Source: Actinomycetales bacterium
GTDB taxonomy: Bacteria > Actinomycetota > Actinomycetes > Actinomycetales > Dermatophilaceae
Direction: 5' to 3'
NCBI GenBank assembly: GCA_016711095.1
Contig: JADJTP010000002.1
Location: 496,001 to 560,000, forward strand
Length of the DNA: 64,000 nucleotides
The translations under genes and the position numbers were made by a program. Shown in pieces: positions 15,939 to 24,427 of the stretch. Below the pieces are notes generated by a model that was given only the letters and a program-made list of their open reading frames with translations, was not told where the DNA came from and searched no databases. Numbering within the stretch: the stretch's first letter is position 1; each line of letters starts with the position of its first letter.

Positions 15939-17370
15939 GCGCCGCCGCGTCGAACGCCGCAGCGTGCGCAGCCGCGGCGTCGCTCTCGCGGGCCCACCAC
16001 TGCTGACCGGCCTCAGGCAGCGTGTAGATCGGGTCGTAGTAGACGTATTCCCGCGAGAGGGCATCGACGTCGGCCGCCTCGATCGACGTGCGGTAGTTCT
16101 TGCGCCAGTAGGAGATCCCGTGCTCGCGGTCATACTCCTCGACCTGGTGGACCCAGCGCTTGCCGACGAACGGCACGTCGCAGACGATCCGGGGGGTAGC
16201 AAAGCCGGGCAGATATCCCATGATCGCGTGCTGCAGGTGCTGGGCTTCGGCGAGCGACAGTCGCCAGTGCTCGCTGAACGGGATCATGTCGCACATGTAG
16301 AAGTAGTAGGGAGTGATCGCCGCGTTGTCCTGCAGGGCGAAACTGAGGTCGAGCAGGTCATCGGGGGAGTCGTTGATCCCGCGCAGCAGCACACCTTGGT
16401 TGCGGATGTTGAACAGGCCCACGTCCAGCAGCGCGCGGGCGGTCTCGGCGACCAACGGGGTGACCGAGTTGACGTGATTGACGTGCGTGTGGATGGCGAC
16501 GTGGACCCCGCGAGCGTGGGCTTTGGCGGCGATCCGGCCGACACCCTCCACGACGTCGGGGGAGCCCCAGTACTGCGGCAGGGCCATGAGCGCCTTGGTC
16601 GCCAGCCTGATGTCTCGGATGTTCTCGATCTCCAGCAGTTTGTCGAGCCACGCCTCGAGGTTCTTCCACGGCAGGTTGGCGACATCGCCGCCTGACACGA
16701 CGACGTCCCGGACGCTGGGCGTGGCGGCGAGGTAGTCGAGCATCGCCTGATGGCGGTCGACGGGCTTCATGCCGAACTTCAGCTTGGTGACCTGGGCGGT
16801 CGAGTTGCCGACGAGGTCCATCCGGGTGCAGTGGCCGCAGTATTGCGGGCAGGTCGGCAGCAACTCGGCGAGCACCTTGGTCGGATAGCGGTGGGTCAGG
16901 CCCTCGACCGCCCACATGGCGTGCTCGTGCAGGGAGTCGCGTGAGGACTTGGGGTGGCTCGGCCAGTCGGTGCGCCGGTCGGAGAAGGTCGGCAGCATGT
17001 AGCGACGGATCGGGTCGGCATAGAAGGCAGCCGTGTATGCCGTGCCGGCGGCCGGCATGCCGTCAGCACCGGACTCCTTGCCCTCGCCTGTTGCCGGAAC
17101 CATGGTGTTGAGCATCTGCGGAGTGACAAGCATCGACATCGTCGCTCGCTCGGCCTGGTCGCGCTCGAGGTCAGCATAGAAGTCGTCGGTGAGCAGCTCG
17201 CCCATGAGCTCCCGGAGTTGGCGGACGTTCTTGACGCAGTGACTGCGTTGCCACTGGGCATCGCGCCACTGTGCCTCGGTCACCGCGCGCCACCCGGGCA
17301 GCCGCGTCCAGTCGGGCTCGACGAGGGTCCGCATCCGGTAGTCGTAGGGTTGTTCCAGAACTGGCGTCAT
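15904..17370 (-). CDS. kamA: L-lysine 2,3-aminomutase (radical SAM, PLP)
   Basis: Radical SAM enzyme of 488 residues expected to convert L-lysine to L-beta-lysine, the first step of lysine fermentation. The cluster motif CPQYCGHC has its three Cys at residues 174, 178 and 181. Aligning by eye to clostridial KamA, the two Asp that hold the substrate side-chain amine correspond to D361 (YMCDMIP) and D398 (VCDVP), and the PLP-binding Lys to K404. The Asp-to-Asp spacing of 37 matches the Clostridium enzyme (D293/D330). The ATG at 17370 is chosen because it gives a normal start; the frame stays open further up into the divergent kdd gene. It diverges from kdd-kamDE-kal. Confidence 0.9.
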   Translation of the reverse strand: MTPVLEQPYDYRMRTLVEPDWTRLPGWRAVTEAQWRDAQWQRSHCVKNVRQLRELMGELLTDDFYADLERDQAERATMSMLVTPQMLNTMVPATGEGKESGADGMPAAGTAYTAAFYADPIRRYMLPTFSDRRTDWPSHPKSSRDSLHEHAMWAVEGLTHRYPTKVLAELLPTCPQYCGHCTRMDLVGNSTAQVTKLKFGMKPVDRHQAMLDYLAATPSVRDVVVSGGDVANLPWKNLEAWLDKLLEIENIRDIRLATKALMALPQYWGSPDVVEGVGRIAAKAHARGVHVAIHTHVNHVNSVTPLVAETARALLDVGLFNIRNQGVLLRGINDSPDDLLDLSFALQDNAAITPYYFYMCDMIPFSEHWRLSLAEAQHLQHAIMGYLPGFATPRIVCDVPFVGKRWVHQVEEYDREHGISYWRKNYRTSIEAADVDALSREYVYYDPIYTLPEAGQQWWARESDAAAAHAAAFDAAALSRLASAEALV

Positions 17371-17454
17371 AGTGACAGAATACAGGAAGATCTCCGGTCT
17401 GCGCCAGTTGACACGACAGAATCTGCGCTGATCGGACCCTGAGAGGAGAAGTTC
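17371..17454. promoter_or_regulatory. Divergent control region of kamA and kdd
   Basis: This 84-bp gap must hold both promoters of the lysine cluster. The octamer GACAGAAT occurs twice in direct orientation (17374-17381 and 17415-17422), 41 bp apart, about four helical turns. A TTGACA hexamer at 17408-17413 could serve as a -35 box for kdd, though no good -10 follows. GAGAGGAG before the kdd GTG at 17455 is a strong ribosome binding site. The repeated octamer is a candidate binding site for a cluster regulator; that is inference. Confidence 0.45.
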
Positions 17455-18585
17455 GTGAGTCATTCGGCCACTTCAGCCGCCAATCGTCCCGCCGAGCCCC
17501 CCGCCAGCGATCCCTCACCGGTCGGACTGCACCGGGTCCTCGAGCCGACGGGGGAGGCGATCACCCTGCCGCAGGCCGCGCGTCGCCTCGACGCTCGTGC
17601 CGAGATCTGGCCGTCGGAGGTCCGGGTCGCCGTCGACACCCTCAACCTCGACGCCGCCTCGTATCGTCAGCTTGCCGAGAAACACAGCCGCGCGGACGGG
17701 TCGATCGATGGGTCGCGCCTGCGCGACGAGGTCCTCGCGATCGTCGCGGAGCGCGGGAAGATGCAGAACCCCGTCACGGGGTCGGGGGGCATGCTCATCG
17801 GCACGGTCGAGGAGGTCGGCCCGGAGAACCCCTTGGGCCTGCGCCCCGGCGACCGGATCGCCACCCTGGTCTCGCTGTCGCTCACCCCGCTCGTGATTAC
17901 CGACGGCCTGGCCCGCTGGGACGGTTTGTCCGAGCAGGTCCCCGCGGCCGGACACGCCATCCTCTTCGAGCGCTCCATCGCCGCGGTCATCCCGGCGGAC
18001 CTTGACCCCCGGCTGTCGCTCATGGTCATGGACGTGTGCGGAGCTCCCGCCCTCGTCCGCCGGGTGGTCAGCGAGTATGCCGCGCGGCGGCTGGAGTCCG
18101 CCGACCCGGCGCCCCCGTCGGTCCTGGTCCTCGGTGGCGCGGGCAAGTCGGGCTCGCTGTCGCTTGCGGCAGCCCGGGAGGCAGGCGCGGGGCGCCTGGT
18201 GGCGGTCGTGCCGTTCGAAGGCGAGGCGCAGGTGTTGCGACCGACGGGCCTGGCGGATCACATCGTCATTGCCGACGCCCGATCGCCATTGGGGCTCGCG
18301 TCGGCGCTCGACGCGGCGGGCGGCACCTGCGACGTCACCGTCGTCTGCGTCGACGTGCCCGGCTGCGAGCAACCGGCGATCCTGGCAACCGCCGAGGGGG
18401 GGACGATCATCTTCTTCTCGATGGCGACGTCGTTCGCGGCGGCGGCCCTCGGCGCGGAGGGCCTGGCGGCCGACGTCCGGATGCTCATCGGCAACGGCTA
18501 CGTGCCGGGCCATGCGGCATACGCGATGAGCCTGCTGCGGCGCAACGCGGCGGTTCGCGGGCTGTTCGAGGGACGACTGGGTTGA
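17455..18585 (+). CDS. kdd: L-erythro-3,5-diaminohexanoate dehydrogenase
   Basis: Kdd oxidises 3,5-diaminohexanoate to 5-amino-3-oxohexanoate with NAD(P), the step after lysine 5,6-aminomutase. The protein has 376 residues. The N-terminal half has the family region around VDTLNLDAASYRQ and the GKMQNPVTGSGGMLIG stretch. A Rossmann nucleotide-binding motif VLVLGGAGKSGSLSLAAA lies around residues 221-238. The GTG start follows a strong GAGAGGAG site. Assignment rests on family resemblance plus position between kamA and kamDE; a generic alcohol dehydrogenase would not be expected here. Confidence 0.85.
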   Translation: MSHSATSAANRPAEPPASDPSPVGLHRVLEPTGEAITLPQAARRLDARAEIWPSEVRVAVDTLNLDAASYRQLAEKHSRADGSIDGSRLRDEVLAIVAERGKMQNPVTGSGGMLIGTVEEVGPENPLGLRPGDRIATLVSLSLTPLVITDGLARWDGLSEQVPAAGHAILFERSIAAVIPADLDPRLSLMVMDVCGAPALVRRVVSEYAARRLESADPAPPSVLVLGGAGKSGSLSLAAAREAGAGRLVAVVPFEGEAQVLRPTGLADHIVIADARSPLGLASALDAAGGTCDVTVVCVDVPGCEQPAILATAEGGTIIFFSMATSFAAAALGAEGLAADVRMLIGNGYVPGHAAYAMSLLRRNAAVRGLFEGRLG

Positions 18586-18602
18586 TGAGCCCCTCCCGCC
18601 CC

Positions 18603-18630
18603 GCGGCAGTGGCTCAGCGGCAGTGGCTCC
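18603..18630. repeat. Tandem 14-bp repeat between kdd and kamD
   Basis: GCGGCAGTGGCTCA is followed directly by GCGGCAGTGGCTCC, a two-copy tandem repeat just after the kdd stop. The rest of the 151-bp gap up to kamD (18737) holds a small inverted repeat GGCCA/TGGCC at 18659-18673. No cobalamin riboswitch is visible here although kamDE encode a B12 enzyme. Confidence 0.6.
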
Positions 18631-18736
18631 AGCACCCAAAGAGCAAAGTTTCACTCCTGGCCAGACGTTGGCCGAGGATCTTGCGGCAGTATCACCTGTC
18701 AGCCGTAAGATTCGCGGTCTCTGATAGGCTGGAGAC

Positions 18737-20356
18737 GTGCCCAGCAGCCCGCTCATCCACCTCGACGCCGGCCAGGTCCGCGCCGCCCGACGACTCGCGC
18801 GTCAGGCGGGGGAGCCCGTCGTGCGGCTTGCCACTACCCAGACGACCGTGTCGGTCGAGCGGGCCACTCTGCGCCTGGCCGGCCTGCGCGGAGCCGACCA
18901 CGAGGGCCAGCCCTGGGTCAACCACCTCGTCGACGCCGTCCGCGCCCAGGTCGGTCTCCAGGACGGGGTCACCACCCCCGTCTTCGATGCCCTGCGCCGC
19001 CGGGCGGCACCCGACCTGATCACCCTCGCCCAGGCCTCGGCCAGCGACTCGGTCACCTTCACGATGCCCGAGGGCAAGGCCGCGCAGGCCGCGCAGCGAG
19101 CCGCCCGAGCAGCGGTGGCGGTCGGCATCCGGACGATCGACCGGCAGCGAGCCACCCGCGAGCGCCTGATCCGCCGCCACGGCGACCCCGCGCAGACCCC
19201 CTGGATCTACCTCATCGTCGCGACCGGCGACATCGACGAGGACATCCCGCAGGCACAGGCCGCCGCCCGCGCCGGCGCCGACGTCATTGCCGTCATCCGG
19301 TCGACCGGCCAGAGCCTGCTCGACTACGTGCCCGAGGGGGCCACCCACGAGGGTTTCGCGGGCACCTACGCCACCCAGGAGAACTTCAGGCTCATGCGGG
19401 CTGCGCTCGACGAGACCAGCCGCGAGGTCGGGCGCTACATCCGGCTGACCAACTACGCGTCGGGGCTGTGCATGCCCGAGATCGCGGCGTTGGCGGGTCT
19501 GGAGCGGCTCGACATGATGCTCAATGACTCGATGTACGGCATTCTCTTCCGCGACATCAACCCGATTCGCACCTTCGTCGACCAACGCTTCAGCCGTCAG
19601 ATCCACGCCCGCGCCGGCATCATCATCAACACCGGCGAGGACAACTACCTGACGACCGCGGACGCCGTGGAAGCGGCCCACACGGTCACCGTGAGCCAGT
19701 TGCTCAATGAGTACTTCGCCAAGGAGGCCGGCCTGGCCGATTGGCAGCTGGGCCTCGGGCACGCCTTCGAGATCAATCCCGCGATCCCCGACAGTTTCCG
19801 CCTCGAGCTCGCCCACGCGCTGTTGGCCCGAACCCTCTTCCCCGATGCGCCGCTGAAGTGGATGCCGCCGACCAAACACATGACGGGCGACGTCTTCCGT
19901 GGCTATCTGCTCGACGGCTTCTTCAACCTTGCCGGGACGCTGACCGGGCAAGGGATCCTGCTCGTCGGGATGATGACCGAGGCCGTCGTCACGCCGTTCC
20001 TGTCCGACCGCGACCTGGCCCTGCAGAACGTCCGCTATGTCCTGGATGCAGCGGGGGGTCTGCGGGAGGATTTCCATCCACCACGCAACGGTGTCATCCA
20101 GACCCGGGCCCGCGCTGTGCTCGCCGAGGCGGTCGAGCTGCTCGAACGCATCACCACCGACCAGGGGAGGGCGGGGGCCGAGCGCGGCCGAGCAGACGCG
20201 GCATACCCGCCGCTGCTGGCTGCCATCGCTGACGGGACGTTCGGTCTCATGAAACGTCCGCCGGACCGGGGCAAGGGTCTCGATGGTGTCGTGCTGAAGG
20301 CCGACGGCTATGACAACCCGGCCACCACCCTGCTGGAGACGGGAGCCACCCGGTGA
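18737..20356 (+). CDS. kamD: Lysine 5,6-aminomutase alpha subunit
   Basis: Large, TIM-barrel subunit (539 residues) of the adenosylcobalamin- and PLP-dependent 5,6-aminomutase that moves the terminal amino group of D-lysine or L-beta-lysine to carbon 5. Family blocks include SDSVTFTMPEGKAAQ, WIYLIVATGDIDEDIPQAQ, GADVIAVIRSTGQSLLDYVPEG, LMLNDSMYG-like LDMMLNDSMYGILFRDIN and WMPPTKHMTGDVF. Length matches known alpha subunits (about 515-520 residues) with a slightly longer C-terminus. GTG start at 18737. The stop overlaps the kamE start by four bases, as expected for subunits made in equal amounts. Confidence 0.94.
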   Translation: MPSSPLIHLDAGQVRAARRLARQAGEPVVRLATTQTTVSVERATLRLAGLRGADHEGQPWVNHLVDAVRAQVGLQDGVTTPVFDALRRRAAPDLITLAQASASDSVTFTMPEGKAAQAAQRAARAAVAVGIRTIDRQRATRERLIRRHGDPAQTPWIYLIVATGDIDEDIPQAQAAARAGADVIAVIRSTGQSLLDYVPEGATHEGFAGTYATQENFRLMRAALDETSREVGRYIRLTNYASGLCMPEIAALAGLERLDMMLNDSMYGILFRDINPIRTFVDQRFSRQIHARAGIIINTGEDNYLTTADAVEAAHTVTVSQLLNEYFAKEAGLADWQLGLGHAFEINPAIPDSFRLELAHALLARTLFPDAPLKWMPPTKHMTGDVFRGYLLDGFFNLAGTLTGQGILLVGMMTEAVVTPFLSDRDLALQNVRYVLDAAGGLREDFHPPRNGVIQTRARAVLAEAVELLERITTDQGRAGAERGRADAAYPPLLAAIADGTFGLMKRPPDRGKGLDGVVLKADGYDNPATTLLETGATR

Positions 20357-21156
20357 CCAACCGCAAACACCTGCGCGAACAACCGCGCGCGGCCGCCGCG
20401 CAGATCGTCCGCCCCTATGGCGACACGACCGGAGACGGCATGATCCAGGTGTCGTTCACGCTGCCGCTGCCCTGCGACAAACTCGCCGAGGGCGCTGCGC
20501 TGCAGTTGGCCCGCAAGATGGGCATGGACCCGGCTCTCGTGGTGCACGCGAAGGCGATCGGGCCGGACTTCACCTTCTTCGTCGTCTATGGCTCGTCCAA
20601 CCATCTCGTCGACCTGGATGCGGTCCACGTCCAGGAGCGCGAGTTCGCGCTGCTGTCGCCCAAGGAGGTGAACCTGCAGATCAAGCGCGGCTTGCGCCGG
20701 CGCCTTGTGGTCGTCGGCGCCTGCATCGGCACCGACGCGCACACCGTCGGCATCGATGCCATCCTCAACATCAAGGGGTTCGCCGGGGAGAAGGGTCTGG
20801 AGTACTACGCCGAGATGGGGGTGGTCAACCTCGGTGCCCAGGTGCTCGTGCCCGACCTGGTCGCGAAGGCCCGCGCGGCCAAAGCGGACGCCGTCCTGGT
20901 CAGCCAGGTCGTCACCCAGAAAGACGTCCACATCCACAATGTCAGCCAGATGACGGCCGCCTTCCGCGAGGCCTATCCCGCCGGCAAGGTGCCCCTGCTC
21001 GTGGTCGGCGGTCCCCGGTTCGAGGAAGGGTCCGAACAGCGCCTGGGCGTCGACCGGATCTTCGGACGGGGCACGACGCCCAGTGAGGTTGCGAGCTATC
21101 TCGTGCACGCCCTGGTCCCCGACAGCCATACGACGACGCGAAGGAAGGCATCATGA
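20353..21156 (+). CDS. kamE: Lysine 5,6-aminomutase beta subunit (B12-binding)
   Basis: Small subunit (267 residues) carrying the cobalamin domain. The base-on/His-on motif DxHxxG is DAHTVG at residues 128-133, so His130 should coordinate cobalt. K141 in ILNIKGFAGEKGLE aligns with the Lys that binds PLP in the Clostridium sticklandii enzyme. KamD and KamE together form the holoenzyme. GTG start within the kamD stop (GTGA), and the end overlaps kal by four bases (ATGA), so kamD-kamE-kal are translationally coupled. Confidence 0.94.
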   Translation: MTNRKHLREQPRAAAAQIVRPYGDTTGDGMIQVSFTLPLPCDKLAEGAALQLARKMGMDPALVVHAKAIGPDFTFFVVYGSSNHLVDLDAVHVQEREFALLSPKEVNLQIKRGLRRRLVVVGACIGTDAHTVGIDAILNIKGFAGEKGLEYYAEMGVVNLGAQVLVPDLVAKARAAKADAVLVSQVVTQKDVHIHNVSQMTAAFREAYPAGKVPLLVVGGPRFEEGSEQRLGVDRIFGRGTTPSEVASYLVHALVPDSHTTTRRKAS

Positions 21157-21536
21157 GCGCACCCGAGGTCGGGATGAGCGTCACCCACCGCCGCTACGTC
21201 CCCTACAGCCATGCCCACTATGCCGGCAATCTCGTCGACGGGGCATACTCACTGGCGGCCTTCGGCGACGTCGCGACCGAGCTGTGCATCCGCACCGACG
21301 GCGACGAGGGGCTCTTCGCCGCGTATTCCGACGTCCAGTTCCATGCGCCGGTCCGCGCAGGCGACGTCTTGGAGATCGAAGCCACCCTCGTGCGGGTGGG
21401 CCGCCGCTCGCGCGAGATCGACTTCGCGGTCAGAGTGATCTGCCGTGGCACGCCCGAGGCAGGGCAGTCCAGCGCTGCGGTCCTGACGCCGGCGCTGCTG
21501 GCGACGACCGCGCGCGGCGTCGTCGTCGTCCCCTGA
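21153..21536 (+). CDS. kal: 3-aminobutyryl-CoA ammonia-lyase
   Basis: Hot-dog fold protein of 127 residues that removes ammonia from L-3-aminobutyryl-CoA to give crotonyl-CoA in the lysine-fermentation pathway. Family features are the N-terminal HRRYVPYSHAHYAGNLVDGAY block, the FGDVATELCIRTDGDEGLFAAY stretch with its acidic residues, and the central VQFHAPVRAGDVLEIEA strand common to hot-dog thioesterases. By fold alone it could be a thioesterase, but its position directly after kamE (4-bp overlap) makes Kal the best call. No kce (3-keto-5-aminohexanoate cleavage enzyme) gene follows. Confidence 0.88.
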   Translation: MSAPEVGMSVTHRRYVPYSHAHYAGNLVDGAYSLAAFGDVATELCIRTDGDEGLFAAYSDVQFHAPVRAGDVLEIEATLVRVGRRSREIDFAVRVICRGTPEAGQSSAAVLTPALLATTARGVVVVP

Positions 21537-21573
21537 CGGTCCCGCCAGGACTCGGGTGCACCACTCGGGTCAC

Positions 21574-21628
21574 GACTCGGCGTGTCCGCATGAGACTCGG
21601 CGTGTCCACAATGAGACTCGGCGTGTCC
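21574..21628 (+). repeat. Three direct repeats of GACTCGGCGTGTCC
   Basis: The 14-mer GACTCGGCGTGTCC occurs exactly at 21574-21587, 21594-21607 and 21615-21628, spaced 20 and 21 bp apart, with TGA or ATGA before the second and third copies. Spacing of about two helical turns fits repeated protein-binding sites as well as slippage-derived repeats. It lies 38 bp downstream of kal. Confidence 0.8.
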
Positions 21629-21642
21629 GCAGTGACACGCCG
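21619..21642 (+). terminator. Hairpin after the lysine operon
   Basis: CGGCGTGTC (21619-21627) and GACACGCCG (21634-21642) form a perfect 9-bp stem with a six-base loop, made from the last of the three direct repeats. No U-tract follows, which is common for high-GC actinomycete terminators. It is a candidate terminator of kdd-kamDE-kal. Confidence 0.5.
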
Positions 21643-21688
21643 TCGACTCGGTTATTCACGGTTATGCCCACCGGACTCGTCCACCCCG

Positions 21689-21722
21689 CTGACCTGCGCA
21701 GATGCGCGTTTGCGCAGGTCAG
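21689..21722. repeat. 12-bp perfect inverted repeat
   Basis: CTGACCTGCGCA at 21689-21700 pairs perfectly with TGCGCAGGTCAG at 21711-21722 around a 10-base loop. It could be a second terminator or an operator upstream of lnt. No U-tract follows. Confidence 0.65.
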
Positions 21723-22109
21723 GTTCGAGTTGACAAGGCAGGGCGGGGGAGTAAATTCCGGGGTGTTGTTTCGCCAGGGTGGCCGTCGTCGTGTGACCCG
21801 GCAACGCTTCGGAGAATGAGTCCACGGTGGCCCGCGCGCGCGGCCGCCGCACAACCAGGCTCACCTCCCCGAGGAGCGGGGCCGAAGACCGCGCGTCTGT
21901 GGCGGACGACAGCAGTGCCCGCGTCACTCAGTAGACAACAATCGCGCGGCTCGCATCCTGCGAGTCGCCGGTTGGTCCGAAGGGCGACGCGGGTACTGCT
22001 ATGTGCGGGCCCAGGTGCCCTCACCTCGGTCGATGAGCTCCGCCTCGCCGAGCAAGCTCCGGCTGATGGCGTGGTCTGGCCAGCAGGCGAGCTGGCCTAG
22101 GTTTGACTC

Positions 22110-23630
22110 GTGCCTCGCCTGCTGCTCGCCCTCTCCGGTGGAGCGGCACTGTGCCTGGCGTTTCCCGGCTACGACCTGTGGTGGCTCGCTCCGGTGGCGG
22201 TCGCCCTCCTCGCGCTGGCGACTTCGGGGGTGCGGCCTCGGACCGGATTCGCGCTGGGGACGGCGTTCGGACTGGTCTTCTTCGTCCCGTCCCTCAGTTG
22301 GTCGGGAAGTTACCTCGGCGTCCTGCCGTGGGCCGCCCTGTCCACCCTGCAAGCCCTGTATGCCGGCCTGCTCGGCGCCGTCTGCGCGGCGTTCGGCGAC
22401 CGCCGGGTTCGCCCGCTGGTCATCGCTCTTGCCTGGGTGGCCCAGGAGGCCCTGCGCGACCGGACCCCATATGGCGGCTTTCCGTGGGTCCGGCTGGCGC
22501 ACAGCCAGTCGGATTCTCCCTTCGGCCGGTTGGCCGCCTGGGCGGGGGCGCCGGGAGTCACCTTCGCCGTGGCGCTGGCCGGTGGTCTGCTCGCCGCCGC
22601 TGGCTGGGCGGCATACCGGTCCCGGGGGCGCGGAACGGGCCGCGCGGCACTGCGGGCCGCCGCAGCCGCCATCGTCGTCGGTCTGATCGGGTATGCCGTG
22701 CCGCTGCCGATCGACGGCCCGACGGCTCGGGTGCTCGCCGTGCAGGGCAACGTGCCGCGGCCGGGCTTGGACTTCAACGCCGAACGACGCGCGGTGCTCG
22801 ACAACCACGTGCGAACGACCCTCGACGCGCTCGACGCTGCGCGGGCCGCGGGGCAGCCGCACCCGGATCTGGTCGTTTGGCCGGAGAACGCCTCGGACAT
22901 TGACCCGGTGGCCAACGCCGACGCCGCGGCCGAGATCCAACGGGTGGCCGATGCCGCCGAGGCACCGGTCGTCCTCGGGGGGTTGCGCGTCACCACCACC
23001 GAGGTCGCCAATGTGTCGTTCCTCTGGCTTCCCAGAACGGGCCCGGCGGCTTCCTACGTCAAGCAGCATCCCGTGCCGTTCGCCGAATACATCCCCGATC
23101 GCGCCTTCTGGCGCACCTTCTCCACCCAGGTCGACCTGCTCGCACGGGACTTCGTCGCCGGGCCTGGGCCCGTGCTCTTCCGGGCGGGCACCGCGGGCGA
23201 GGCCACCCTCGTCGCCGGGCCGTCGATCTGCTTCGAAGTAGCCAACGACGATCTCGTGCGGGCGAATGTCACCGAAGGCGCCAACCTGCTGCTCGTGCAG
23301 ACCAACAACGCGACGTTCGGTTTCACCAACGAGTCAGTGCAACAACTCGCGATCTCCCGGCTGCGGGCGATCGAGCACGGGAGATCAGTCGTCCACGTGT
23401 CGACGGTCGGGGTGAGCGGGCTCATTCACCCTGACGGAACCGTACGGCAGCCCACCGCGTTGTTCACGTCGGCTGCCTTGACCGGTGAGCTGCCGTTGCG
23501 TTCCGCAGCGACTCTCGCCACGATCCTCGGGCCGTTGCCGGAATACGTGGCGGTTCTCGTATTGCTCACCCTGCTAGGACACTCCGTCGCCATGAGGGCG
23601 CGGCGTCGGAAGGACTCAACCATCACATGA
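22110..23630 (+). CDS. lnt: Apolipoprotein N-acyltransferase
   Basis: Lnt adds the third acyl chain to the N-terminal Cys of lipoproteins at the outer face of the membrane. The protein has 506 residues: about six N-terminal membrane helices, a nitrilase-type catalytic domain from about residue 205 (VLAVQGNVPRPG) and a last C-terminal helix. The Glu-Lys-Cys catalytic triad is visible: WPENASD near 257, YVKQHPVPFAEYIP near 316 and GPSICFEVA near 373. GTG start at 22110. It overlaps ppm1 by four bases; in mycobacteria the two activities are also joined (Ppm1/Lnt), since both act on lipid-linked substrates. Confidence 0.93.
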   Translation: MPRLLLALSGGAALCLAFPGYDLWWLAPVAVALLALATSGVRPRTGFALGTAFGLVFFVPSLSWSGSYLGVLPWAALSTLQALYAGLLGAVCAAFGDRRVRPLVIALAWVAQEALRDRTPYGGFPWVRLAHSQSDSPFGRLAAWAGAPGVTFAVALAGGLLAAAGWAAYRSRGRGTGRAALRAAAAAIVVGLIGYAVPLPIDGPTARVLAVQGNVPRPGLDFNAERRAVLDNHVRTTLDALDAARAAGQPHPDLVVWPENASDIDPVANADAAAEIQRVADAAEAPVVLGGLRVTTTEVANVSFLWLPRTGPAASYVKQHPVPFAEYIPDRAFWRTFSTQVDLLARDFVAGPGPVLFRAGTAGEATLVAGPSICFEVANDDLVRANVTEGANLLLVQTNNATFGFTNESVQQLAISRLRAIEHGRSVVHVSTVGVSGLIHPDGTVRQPTALFTSAALTGELPLRSAATLATILGPLPEYVAVLVLLTLLGHSVAMRARRRKDSTIT

Positions 23631-24427
23631 GCGTCATCCAGACCCGAGGGCCGCTGCAGCGCGTTGTCGTGCTCATTCCGACCTACAACGAGCGTGACAA
23701 CGTGCCACTCATCGTGCCGCGAGTGCGCGCCGCCGTGCCGTCGGCAGACATCCTCGTGCTGGACGACAACTCCCCTGACGGCACCGGCGATGTCGCCGAC
23801 GCCCTCGCTGCCTCCGACGCTCAGGTCCATGTCCTGCACCGGCCGGGCAAGCAGGGGCTCGGCGCGGCATACAAGGCCGGCTTCGCATGGGCCCTGGAAC
23901 GCGGCTACGACGCTGCCGTCGAAATGGACGCTGACGGCTCACACCAGCCCGAACAGTTACCCACCCTGCTGCGCGCCGCTGAGCGCGCCGACCTGGTCAT
24001 CGGCGCCCGATGGGTCAAGGGGGGTTCGGTTGTCAATTGGCCGCTGCACCGCAAGGCCCTGAGCGTTGGAGCCAACCTCTATACCAAGGTCATGCTCGGG
24101 CTGCCCGTCAACGACGCCACCGGTGGCTATCGCGTCTACCGGGCGTCGGCGCTTCGCTCGATGGATCTCGATGCTGTGAGCTCGGCGGGTTACGGCTTTC
24201 AGGTCGACATGACCGTCGCTCTCGTGCGGGCTGGCCTGACTGCTGTCGAGGTGCCCATCGAGTTCGTGGAGCGGGAGATCGGCGAGTCCAAGATGAGCGG
24301 CAATATCGTCACCGAGGCCTTCGTCAACGTCGGCAAGCAGGGCTTCGCCCACCGCGGCAGCCAGCTCGACGCGTGGGCCCGGCGGGTGGCCCGCCGGCGT
24401 CGGGAGGGCAGATGGCACAGCGCGTGA
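23627..24427 (+). CDS. ppm1: Polyprenol monophosphomannose synthase
   Basis: GT2 glycosyltransferase of 266 residues that moves mannose from GDP-mannose to polyprenol phosphate, providing the donor for lipoglycan and protein O-mannosylation outside the membrane. The N-terminal VVVLIPTYNERDNVP, the LVLDDNSPDGTGDVAD block and the metal-binding EMDADGSHQPE are seen, followed by IGARWVKGGSVVNWP. It lacks the C-terminal membrane helices of eukaryotic or fused forms. The ATG overlaps the lnt stop and the coding end overlaps fxsA by 16 bases, so lnt-ppm1-fxsA form a unit. Confidence 0.92.
   Translation: MSVIQTRGPLQRVVVLIPTYNERDNVPLIVPRVRAAVPSADILVLDDNSPDGTGDVADALAASDAQVHVLHRPGKQGLGAAYKAGFAWALERGYDAAVEMDADGSHQPEQLPTLLRAAERADLVIGARWVKGGSVVNWPLHRKALSVGANLYTKVMLGLPVNDATGGYRVYRASALRSMDLDAVSSAGYGFQVDMTVALVRAGLTAVEVPIEFVEREIGESKMSGNIVTEAFVNVGKQGFAHRGSQLDAWARRVARRRREGRWHSA

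Larger units (their letters stand above)
21537..22109. other. 573-bp noncoding interval after kal
   Basis: No convincing gene. Short open frames have neither family resemblance nor a ribosome binding site. The first 190 bp hold three direct repeats, a terminator-like hairpin and a separate 12-bp inverted repeat, listed individually. The remaining part (about 21,730-22,109) is GC-rich without recognisable structure and should contain the promoter of lnt, whose GTG is at 22110. Confidence 0.6.

Noticed and set aside
18586..18736. Cobalamin riboswitch expected before kamDE
   Set aside because: The conserved B12-box type sequence could not be found here or in the kamA-kdd gap.
21556..21819. 87-codon frame after kal
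   Set aside because: It translates the direct repeats into a repetitive ETRRV-type peptide and lacks a start signal.
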